A DNA stretch of 64,000 bases, from NCBI RefSeq assembly GCF_030272615.1, contig NC_081406.1:166453521-166517520 (forward strand). The letters run 5' to 3'. How positions within the stretch are numbered: the stretch's first letter is position 1; each line of letters begins with the position of its first letter. The DNA comes from Cryptomeria japonica (lineage: Eukaryota > Streptophyta > Pinopsida > Cupressales > Cupressaceae). The notes beneath the pieces were generated by a model. The model saw only the letters and a list, made by a program, of their open reading frames with translations, was not told where the DNA came from and did not search any database. Below are positions 39,001 to 51,000 of the stretch, piece after piece. A program made the translations under genes and the position numbers.

Positions 39001-42000
39001 CATCATTTCTTGCATTTTCCTTTCATAGGGTTACATTTGCAGTTTTAATCCATGATGTTTTCTTTGTTTTCAGGAGCAATGCATGGAAAGGCATGGAACA
39101 AGGAAAGAAAGACATCACAATCTCAAAGATCCAACTACATGGGGAAGTCAAGATGTTCAAGGAAACCATTCATATTCCAAAGGCAATATCCAGGCGATTG
39201 ACTTCCAAGAAGAAATGCGAATGTTGATACCTCAGCAATGCAAAGGACAAGATCCACAACATCAAAAAAAATTCAAGGATTGCTCCATCCAGGATGTCAT
39301 GGAAGGAAAAGATCCATGTCACGAAAGAGCAAGCATGAGAGTGAAGGTGTGAAAGGAAAGAATTTTACCAGTATCTTGAATTTCCTTTGGAAATCCAAGA
39401 AATCATTGCCAGTATAAAAGAGTAATCAGAGATGGAAGCTTCAAGGCAAAGGTGATCAAGTCAGAAAGGCGATGCAATTTGGGAATATCTCCCACCACCA
39501 CTTCAGTCATTGCAGGCACATGGAAATGTTGAGTATTAAGAGATATGCTTGAATCACAAACACTTGTGATGAGTTGCAAGGAGTAAGAATCTAAGGTGGC
39601 GCCTAGTCACCTTCAACCCAATCACATCATTCCAAGTCAAGTCGTCTATATTCAATGCACCTGACTCATCCAACGAGGCAGATAACTACGACATGTGGAC
39701 ACAAAGTCCGATGTACCTACCCTCACCATCTATTGATCAAACATTCAAGGAAGGACATGTGTCCTATTTATGTAATTTTATCATTGGTCGAGCATGAAAT
39801 GCTTAATGGGTGTAACAACCCCTCATCAGGGTTTTCATCTTTCAATCTCGACCATTGATTGTTAATCAATATGAGCCACTCATTGTAAAGAGATATCTAT
39901 ATAAGTCTCAGCTTTCCCATTTGTAAAGGTTAATAGTTCAGCAATAGTTAATAGTAAATAGTTAGATAGCAACTGGAGTAGGAAAAAAGGGAGATTGTTG
40001 TCAAGACTTTTTTGCAAGAAGCATGTTAGTTTCATTGAAGATATGGTGAACTTCATGTGTTGATTCAACATTTTGCATGGTCTCTAGTTTTCATTTATTT
40101 TCATGTTGGTTAGATGGATGGAAGCTATTGTGAATGGTTAATGGTGAAATTCTTATGTTCATGATACTAGTATTTCATTGATCGTGAAATATCTTGCGTG
40201 GTCGACTAAACTCTTTATAAGCTTAACTTCAATTGCTACTTACTCATTTATCTACATCGCCTTGATGGTGTCTATGTCCTTGGTAGTGATCTGAACATCA
40301 TATGCTTACCTTAGGAGATTGCACTATACTTTGTGGAGTTGTTTCTTAGCAAAGTCTAGTTGAATTTCACTAAATCATTCATACTTTCTTACATTCCTAG
40401 GCTTAGATTAGCTTTCTCAACCCTTTATCGTTTTGCTCATTTTTTAAGAAAAGTAAATTTCCATATACCATCAATATTCAAGCATTCAAGTTTCAACGTA
40501 AGTCCCCTTTGTGATTCCAGCAAAATCACATCATAAACACTGAGTCTATCCAAGAGCACATTAAACCCTGACATTTAGAACCTTTGGAGTCATCCCATTT
40601 GATCACAAAATTTAGCACTTGGGAGGATTTCATTCAAGAGAGGATAGAATACTTAGTATTTCATTCTATGTTGCATAGTGCATAAAAAATACATCAACAA
40701 GTCCTAGATCTGACATCTCAAATTCTTTTTTCATTTTTGCTTGAAATTTCTCCATGAGAGTGGTGCTATTACCTCTATAAATAAGATCATCAACATAAAG
40801 GCAAAACTAAGAGAATATCATTACCAAGATGTTGGATATATAGGGTTGGCAAGGAGGGACTGTGAGTGAATCCCTTTTACAAGAAACAATTGTCGATCCT
40901 TGCATACCAAGCACGGGGAGAGCTTGGTTCAACTCATAGAGTGATTTCTTCAACTTGTAAACAAACTCTTACTTGTCCGGAATTTCATAGCCCATAGGCT
41001 GCTCCACATATACTTCCTCATCAATATAACCATTCAAGAAGGTTGATTTTGCATCCATGTGATAAATTGGCCACTTGTGTTGTGCAGCAATAGCCAAGAT
41101 AATCTCGATTATATCGAATCTTACAATTGGAGAAAAAAATTTTGAATAATCTACTCAAGGTGGTTGTACCAATCCCTTGGCAATTAATCATGCCTTGTAT
41201 CTTTTTACAAAACCATTAGCATGATATTTCACCTTATATATGAATTTGACACCAATTACCTATTTGTCTTTTGGAAGTTGCACTAATTCCCATGTGTTAT
41301 TTTTTCAGTTCCATCCATCTTTTAATTCATAGCGTTAATCCATACTCGTTCTTAAACTACTTCTTTAGACACTGAAGGTTCAACTTGATATGTACTCAAC
41401 AAAGAAAAATTGACAATTGGATTCATATGAGAGATCCTTTGATAAATTTTATTCAAACTTTATACCTTTTGTGAAGAGCTTGGATTTGATGTTGGACTTG
41501 AACTATCACCTGAAGTTGTGCTATCTAAAGAACTTGGTGAGTTGGACCATGGAGGGCTCAAGCTTGAGCTATCATTGGAGCTTGAACTTCCACTTAAGCT
41601 TGTGGGTAGGGAGGAACACGATCATCTTCAATACCCATGATGAGTGGTGTGGTTTATTGAACACCTTTTTCCTGTTTTCATTCTCCCCCTTCATCAAAAA
41701 CCACATCTTGACTCATAATCCATTGTTTTGTGTTAGGAGTATAAAATTTGTACCATTTAGTTGCATCAGAGTAGCCCACAAAGATAATGTTAGGCCGTAA
41801 TTAGGAATAAAAATTTTAAGTTATTGTTATGTTTGGAGTCGGTCATGGGGGTTCCCATGTCAGTTACAACGATTGGTACCTTGGCCAACTACCAAATAGT
41901 ATATATTGCCATGTAGGGGAACCCCGGCAATAATATTTATGTATTGAACATTTTGGAATGCAATAAAGGATATATTTTTTTGCCATATTATTGTGACTGT

Positions 42001-45000
42001 TACTTAATCAATGCTCTAAATATAATTGTAATTGCTGGTTAGATGTTCTATATGCATTTGCTGTTTATACCGTGAACTTGAACAACTCATCGTAGGAAGC
42101 AAACATTTTGGCACCGTTGCCGATTCGAATTCCAGAGATCAATATGGCGACAAGCGGTAACCACTAATGGGCCAACCATTTCAATAGCAGTTAATAGTCA
42201 CTGAAGGAGATACATACGAAGAGCCCACGTAGGCGGAAGCTAGGGAGGATCAACTGACAAAGGATTTGGTGGAACTATGGGACGTTTCCATCACCCAATA
42301 CGTGCAAAGGGAAGCTCGAGAGAGAGCGGTCCCTGAGGGCACGATACATGAGGAACTCACAGTAAATTTTGTCGTGTTTGATCTTCTAGGGAGCCTTCCT
42401 AGACTCCTGGCATGGAACCTCATTGAACAGCAAGAGAAGAGAGAAGAAATCAGTCAGGAACGTCGTCGGTAGCAAATACTACAGCAGCACGAAGAAAGGA
42501 GCCATAGGGAAGAGGAAGAGAGGGATATGAGCAGACGTCGTACCCCTCGAAATGAATGCCCCTACGTCCCAACAAAGACCGACGGCGTGACACCAACAGA
42601 GGAGTAGGCAGGGCGTCAGTACGAAGATCCCTACGTATTAGAGAACAAAACAAGTGGAGACGTCGGTTGAGGGAGATTGCCGAAGGCTTGGAGAGTTTGG
42701 AAAGGCGGAGCAAGAGTCGGAGTGTGAGTCGGAGCCGCAATCAGGAGACGCAGAAACTGCGTACGTGGAACCAGTTGGTAGAGGTTGCGAGCAACCTACC
42801 ACTATCAAACGTAGCGGAGGACAATCTCGCCGACTAGGCCGCTCACTTGACGTCAAGTGAAGAGTTCGGAACTCAATCTGAGAGCAATCCGTCAGAGCAC
42901 TCTGACCACGACGAAGGGGTTGTACGAGACCTGCAGGGTGAGGTCGCCGAACTCTTTGAGAATAACCTGTACCGAATTGGAAATTTTTCCCTCGAGGAAT
43001 ACTCAAAAATAGGAGGGTTAGACCCAGAAACCCCGGGAAGAAGGGAGTATAGGAGTGAGGGTGACCAAAGCGCGGAGGACGCGGGTGGAGGCGTAGAATG
43101 CTCTTGGACAGAGCAATACGGTCCAATTCGGTCGAACACGTACGGTACCTTCCAGGCATATGATACCTTCCAAGCGGCACATAAAACCTTCTAGACGAAG
43201 ACAATGGCACACACCCCGAAGAAACAAAAGCTTCCAAGATTCATGGGAGACAGGTCAGAGGACCCCGTATGACACTGCAAGACATGCATAACCATCTGTG
43301 AGGCAAACGGCCAAGACGACCAGGATTACTGGTTGAGGGCATTTTCGGCCACCCTTCGAGGGATAGCAATTGACTTGTACACGGACCTTGATGCCCAGCA
43401 TAAAACATCAAGGAACAATTTGAAGAAGGCCTTCCAAGAGGAATTCAAAATCCTACATGATGACAATGAAATTGTGGCGGAGATTTACAATACCAAACAG
43501 GGAAAAAGTGAAAGTGTTCGGGCTTATAACTGAAGGTTGAAGGAACTATTGAACAAAATGGAGAACCAGCCGGCAGATGGGTTGAAGAAGAGATGGTTTG
43601 TCGAAGGGCCAGTACCGTCCCTCAAGCAGAAGATGAAGGTGGTCCCTCCGCCATCATATGATGAAGCTTACAACCGAGCGATGGATATTGAAAGCGAGAG
43701 TAAAACATCGAAGGGGAAAGGGAGGGCAAGTGATGATGACAGTACAAACGAAAAGTAGCAACAACAAGTCCAAAACAGTACAAGCTCTTCAAAAGGACAT
43801 GTTGCGAATGATGAAGGAGTTGAAGGCTGATAAAGAAAGTGGCAGAGACGATAAAGAACCCTGGTGCACCGACTGCAAGGTAGAAGGGCATACGAAGGGA
43901 ACATGTTCAAAGAAAGCTTTTTGTGACATCTGTAAGGTACTGGGACATTCCACCAAGGAATGCCCGTGCAATTTAAAAACACGAAGCACAAAAGTGCTCT
44001 ATACTCAAGGCGAGCAAGCTACTCCACCAGCCACACCACCTAAAGAATCAGGCTATCAGCAAACTTGGAGGCTTCACCAGGAGGATACCGCAATAATCGG
44101 CGCGAGAACAACCATTTTAATAATAACACACCAAAGAATAAAATTTAATACGATGCAAGAGGATAGCCCATGATCCAATGCCGGAAATTTAATGAGTGGG
44201 GCCACTTTGCTTGGGAATGTCAGAACGGGAACAAAGGTCGAGATTTGTTGTGCAAATGGTGTGGTCCTGGAAACCATGAGGACACTGATTGCCCGAAACA
44301 GAAGGGAGTAAATATGTTGGACGTGAAGGAGCCAGACGAGGAGGTATTGGCAATCACAAGATTGCAAAGTAAGAAGGCAGTGTACCTTGATCCCCGTACA
44401 TGTGATGGCGGAAGAACGTAGGGCCTCACACAATACTGCCAATACCCCACTCCGGTCAGAGTCTGAGAAAACTATCATCAAATAGATGTTGCAAACCACC
44501 ATACCTGTATGTGTGTCTAACCTTCTACAAACAATGCCACAATTGAAGATGGCTCTTACAAACATGTGGGTGACAACATTGCCAACCAGGAACACCGTCA
44601 AATGGCACCAAAACCATCTAGTACAGACCCCATGGTGGCAAGACGATTACCTGGTACGTCTGCTACAAACCCCATGCTGCTCACCGTAAGCATTGGTCGG
44701 AAGACAGTCGTGGTCGAGATGGAGATAATGGGACAGAAATTGACAAACACCATTGTTGACGACGGCTCTAGAGTGAACGTGTTACTGGAGGAGACAAGGA
44801 AGGGTTTGCGCAAGCCAACTCTCTGGCCACCAACATTCCACCTGGTTGGTGCCGACTAGCATAGAATCAAGCCCCTGGCACACTCATGGCACAAAAAGTT
44901 GTTGTCGGTACCCAACACTTTTTCCTTGACTTCGTGGTCATACCTTTGCAGAAGAATGCCTATGACGCCCTTCTAGGAAAGGGTTGGTTGATTATGGCGA

Positions 45001-48000
45001 AGGCGAACCACAACTAGAAGAAAAACACTCTCCATCGAGAGTGAAGGCCGGAAGTAAGTGATCGACTTGAAGAATCAAGCTGTAAGTGAGGAATTGGCGT
45101 CGTCCGATTCGGACTCAGATGACTTGCACAATTCGGAATGGGGCTCACAAAACGGCCAGAAAAGGATGGAACCTGATGACGAGGAGGTTTTGGAACTAGA
45201 GGGATGCTCAGAGGATGAAACAAGTTCCCTCGTCGGGCTCTTCCATTGGCAGATGGAAGACTATGAAGTATTTCACCCCGATTGCCACATGTTGCAGATC
45301 GGAGAATCAAGTGCAACTACGGAAGATGCAACTTTTCCTCCAAAGTATGGGGAGTACCATGAGGGGGTAGCATGGGTGGATGATACACCTGCGCATCGGT
45401 TCGAATGGGACAAAGTCATCAAGTACGAGGAGTCCAACGTGAAGAAAGTGAATTTGGCGAATGAGGCTGATCAGAAGGTAATCCTAATCGGGGACGATTG
45501 GAACCCCGTGCTGAAAGCAGCGGCATTTAAATTTTCCTGGAGTACAACGATGTGTTCACCTGGACATAGAAGGACCTGAAAGGAATACCCTCGGAACTGT
45601 GTACATAGAGTACCTCTCGTACCCAATGCCCAACCTGTACGAAGGATGCCATACAAAATGAATAAGAACTAAGCAGCAAAGGTAAATGAAGAAATTGAGA
45701 AGATGTTGGAGGCCGGAATCATCTTTAAGGTAGAAACCACCGACTGGGTATCGCCAATTGTCATCTCCCTAAAGAAGGAAGCAAATCAGATCAGGATATG
45801 TGTGGACTTCCGATGCTTGAATGTCGTGACTATCAAGAATCCGTTCCCAATTCCGTTCAATGACAGCATTTTGGAGGAGGTAGCAGGCCACGAGATTTAC
45901 TCGTTCCTAGATGGATTTTTTGGATACAACTAGATCAGTATTGTTGAAGAAGATAAACTAAAAACAACATTTATAATGGAGGATGGAGTATATGCATACA
46001 ATCGCATGTCTTTCGGACTGTGTAATGCTTCGGCCAGCTTCTAGCGGATTATATTGAACATCTTTGACGAGATGTTGGTTGGAAGCTTAAAGGCATTTTT
46101 GGATGATTGGTCTATTTACATCAAGCAGGAAACTCATTTGAATGCACTCAGGGAGTGCATGGAGAGGTGTAGGCGGGCTCGGCTGGCCCTGAATCCCAAG
46201 AAGTGTCAATTCATGGTACCGCAGGGTAAGCTATTGGGGCACATTGTGTGGAAGGAAGGGCTGAAGACGGACCTCGACAAGGTAGGGGTAATTGTAAACA
46301 TGGAGAGTCTGACAGATGTCACGGGGGTAAAATCCTTCCTAGGACATGTTGGCTATTATAGCAGATTTATCAAAAAAATTGCACAGGTGTCATGCCCTCT
46401 AGATAAGTTGACCAGAAAAGGTGAACCATTCACGTGGGGAGCAGAAGAGGAGGAAGCATTCAGGGAATTAAAATCCCTATTGGTGAGTGCACCAATCTTG
46501 GCGTACCCTGATTGGGACAAGGAGTTCCATGTCCATGTGGACGCCTCCAACTTCGCCATCGATGCCACTCTGGCACATGTAGGCATACAATGGATGGACC
46601 GCCCTATTTTTTTTGCTAGCCGTCTGCTCTCCAAGGCCGAACGGAACTATAGTACAATAGAGGGGGAGGCACTTGGGATGGTGTACTCAATGCAGAAGTT
46701 CCGCCACTACCTTTCGGTGACACCATTCACCTTTTACATAGACCATTAAGCCCTAATGTACCTTGTGAACAAACCAATAATCCAAGGATGGGTGAGTCGA
46801 TGGTTGCTATTGCTCCAAGAATTCACCTTTACAATCATCATACGCCCTGGGAAGAGTCATGTCATAGTGGACCAATCTTAAGAATCAAATCTGGAGAGCT
46901 TGGGGAAGGAGTAAATGAGGATTTCCCCGCTGCCCACTTATTCCAAATAGTCGTACTACATCCTTGGTATGAGAGCACTGGCAAGTACCTATCCACCTCG
47001 ACGTTTCCACAGGACATGCCACCGGTGGGACGACGTAAGCTGTCATTGAAAAGTAAAACCTTTCAACTGATTAATGGCCCACTATACAAGATGGGACCAG
47101 ACCAAATCCTGCGAAGATGTGTGATGAAGGAAAAAATTCCAAGTGTATTGAAGGAAGCTCATGACGGATTGGCCGGGGGCCACATGGGGCTTGATGCTAC
47201 CGCACGTAAGGTTTTTTTGGCAAGACTGTGGTGACCGACCTTGCACACTAATGCACGCAAATGGGTGGTCGGATGTGACACATGCCAGCGTACGGGGAAG
47301 CCTCTTAAACAGGACTTCATGCCCTTGTTCCCCTTCCATCCGCAAGAACTGTTTGAAAGATGTGGATTGGATTTCGTAGGACCTCTCAAGGTGAGCAATA
47401 TGCATAGATGTCGGTACATTGTGGTAGCCACAGAGTACTTGACAAAGTGGGCTAAGGCTCGAGCTCTGTCGGACAACATTGCCATAAGTACGGTGAGGTT
47501 CCTGTACGAATAGATTGTGACCAAGTTCGGGATCCCAATTCAAATCACAAGTGATAGAGGGGTTCACTTTGTTAACCAGGTCATCCAGACAATGACAATC
47601 GAGTTTAAAATCTTTCACAATCTTTCAAGCTCGTACTACCCCCGAGCGAATGGCCAGGCGAAAGCCACAAATAAAGAGTTGGTGTCTATCATTTATAAAT
47701 CATGTGGAGTGGAACGAGAGGATTGGGAGGAACGTCTGCCAGCGGTCCTATGGGCATACCGAACCACGTACAAGGTGACCATGGGCCATACACCGTTCCA
47801 GCTCATGTACGGCCAAGAGGCGGTAGTACCGATGGAGTATATCGTACCAAGCCTACGGATTGTTGTTGATAACCGGTTGGGAGATGAGGAGAGTTTGCAT
47901 GCTCGGCTTATGAACCTCACCAAGCTAGATGAACGTCGGATGATGGCACAGTGGGCAACGAAAGTGGCCCAACTCGGCGGAAGTACTGGCACGACAAACA

Positions 48001-51000
48001 TCTCCGACGGGCAAACTTTCGTCCTAGACAGTTGGTCCTCAAGTATAACAGCTGTAACTAACTTCGTCCTAGGAAGTTAAAAGTTTGTTGGTTGGGGCCC
48101 TATAAGATTAGGGAAGTGGAGAAGAATGGAGCAGTGAAACTGTCTACCCTGGATAATAATCCAATTCACGACCCTGTCAACGGCTCGAAATTGAAACTGT
48201 ATTGGGAATGTGATAAACCAGTCCTATCAATCAACATGTTGGGATATGCCACAAAAGAAGACTGGACCATTGGAAGAAACAAAGAAGTAGAGGACACTGT
48301 GGTTGCTGTAGAACCTTATAAACACTACAAAGATTGGGCTAAGTCGCATACATTCATAGAAGAGTGACTTGTTCTAAAGCAAGTTGAAGGCATCACGGTG
48401 CCTAGAATTCACAAGCACTTGACAAATGCCTATTTTGGTGATCCGGCAATATGGATAAGGATCACGGAACATTGGAGAAAGAGGGCTCCATACGAAGGTC
48501 TCCGCAAAAGCTATATTGCGTACCACATTGACGAGGAAGCAGAGGCAAAACGGAAGGCGAAACTCGCAGAGAAGATAGAGGAGCCAGTCGACCTGGAGGA
48601 GGTAGACTTGGAGGAGTACGGTGCGACCTTGGGACCATGTCTGAAAATGGTACTAAAAGATAAAGATCTATTTGTGATAGCACTACAACCTGGCGAGCAG
48701 GAAGCCGGCCCCAATACACTTTACCGAGTGATCCCTAACCCCAAGGGCCCACCACAAGTGGATGGCGAAAAAGTGACATGGTACCAATGGTATGGAGGTC
48801 AGTACATAGATGGAAGCTATAAATGGGTAGGGCTAGCACCATTGGTAGATAAAATATGGGACCTGGAATATGTAGGCACATGTTGTCCCGAGGAGTGTTA
48901 TAGGAGACTACCGCACGTATTGTGCATGGTTGCATGACTCGGAGATCAAAGCAAGACCTCAAGGAGATCCCACCGGGGTGAAAAGGAAAGTGCAGGACCT
49001 GGGCAATGGGGATGATGCCGACAGAGGACCGAGCAAGAAGATAAGGAAGGAAATTGCAATGAAGTAACACTGAGGAAAAGGGTGAAATGTTGGGTGAGGA
49101 AAGCCAAGTTGCGTAAACCAAAAAAGACAGTACGAGCCACGGAGGAAGAGGAGATAAATTCAAGGGCACAAAAAAGCAATTAAATAAGTAGCCGGTCGAA
49201 ACAGGTTGCCCGATACCATGGTCAATTAAAGGTACGGAGGCTAAAATTCAAATATTCTTGCCAAGTTAGGAAACTAAAAGAGTATTTAAGAAGGAAAATA
49301 TTAAAAAAGGAAAACATAAGGTAAGTATTAAAAATTAAAGAGAATGGGTTAGGAAAATTAAAAAAATAAAACAAAGGGCGAATATTATAAAGTTAGTGAG
49401 AGAAAAATTGAATATGGTGAAAAAAATATTATTTTATAAAAAATTGCTAAAGTATGCCCTAACCCTGAAAGTGAAAAAGTTGTATAAGAATCTCCACCCA
49501 GCTATTATGAGTACATTGCGCAGAGAAGAAGAAAAAATTGGGAAGAAAGCACCGAAAAATAACCTGACAGTTTTGTACGATTTCGTACGGAGCAACAGTG
49601 GACAGGTGTAATGTCCCCACTTTGAAATAGAATTTAATAATAAATGATAATAATAAAATTAAAACATTAAAAACTAAATTAAAATATAAAATAATATAAT
49701 TAAATATGATTAATTAAAATTTAATAAAGTTAATGAAAAGTCAAAAGACATGAAAGAAAAAGTTGTGACTCCCTCAACAATGAGATATAAAAGGGAGAAG
49801 AGAAGCTCATTTGAGAGGGGGGATAATTTGGAAATGAGAAGTGCAGATTTGATTTAAATAATAAGTGCACATCTGATTATGGAAGGTTGTGTCCCTTTCA
49901 AAGGGTAGAAATAATGAAGAGTTGCACTCTTTCAAAGGGTGCTAATGGTGAAAGGGTGTGTCTCTTGCCAAAGGGCATACATGATGAAGAGGTGTGACCT
50001 CTCCCTCAAATTGAGAGATATAAAGGGAAGGAATCAAAAGCATCTAGTGACATCACCATTGATCAGATCAGATCAAAATTGTTATCAAGTTACAGGCAGT
50101 AACATTTGTGTTCTTGGTGGTATGCATGGGGATAGTGCTAACAGTGATAGCCACGTTGGAAGCAAAAACCATGGAAGGAGTAGAGCGTACCCAGCATATC
50201 CAGGATACACCACCGGCAAGTGAACGGTAAGTGGTTTGCCCTAAACCATAGGAAATACTTCATGAATAATGCTGTAGAATTTGAATCATACCGCAAGATA
50301 AATTAAAGTTGAATAGCAGGTAAATAACAGAGATACATTCTAAATTAATATATCAGAGATGCATTTAGAATCAATGTTGCATAGATACATTCAGAATTAG
50401 CATAATAGAGACGCACTCAGAATTGTAACGACACTTCTAGAGACAGAGATACACTCAGGATTATAATATAATAGTGATATATTAGTGATGTTAAATAACA
50501 ATTATCATAAGATTGTAGAGATACACTCAGAATTAAAACAGAGGAAATAGAGATTACTTCAAAGGCAATTTACAGAGCTAGGGATCATTGAGGCATTTCA
50601 GAGCAGAATTAAATTTAAGTCCCTGATAATGTCTACGATGATTGCTCCCTTTAAAGGAGCCATAGAGACCAAAGGGCAAAATTGAATGCCAAGATTCCAA
50701 GAGGAATCCAGAGAGAGATTCATAGGGAATCTCTTAGAGACAATATATATATATTGTAGAGGTTAACCATATGCATATGTTAGAAATAGAGAAGCCTGAG
50801 CAGGGGTGGGATCTCTGCCAAGCTTTGAGAACATTAATGATTTCACTCATTAATAGAGATCCCAAATAGAGACCTTAGGAGGACGACATCCTGGGTTGCT
50901 CCTAACTAAGAAATATTTCTCAATAGAGGGTTGGGTCAATCCAGGTAAGGTCCAACTGAGTATTGTATCCTTTTTTATAGATAACAATAAATCAGTTAAC

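Larger units (their letters stand above)
37001..40699 (+). mobile_element. Giant solo LTR D (3.70 kb), no U3 ORF
   Basis: It starts TATTGTGACG and ends ACATCAACA with perfect AGTCC duplications, inserted in Copia E. Joining the flanks restores the E reading frame (SDLGLMH, then FLGLEVQQQ). Order: hairpin (37024-37040), repeat leader (37440-38730), acceptor-like site (39073), about 820 bp of variable middle, palindrome (39817-39835), TATA box (39898-39905) and an 801-bp end segment. The 89-residue frame at 39083-39352 follows the acceptor but is Gln/Lys-rich without recognisable motif and is not conserved in C. Confidence 0.88.

Noticed and set aside
41417-41800. 127-codon plus-strand frame
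   Set aside because: It is the antisense shadow of the Copia E integrase C-terminal region.
42638-43237. 199-codon minus-strand frame
   Set aside because: Antisense to the charged region upstream of Gypsy G gag, rich in Arg/Ser/Pro as expected from the GC-rich complement, with no motif.
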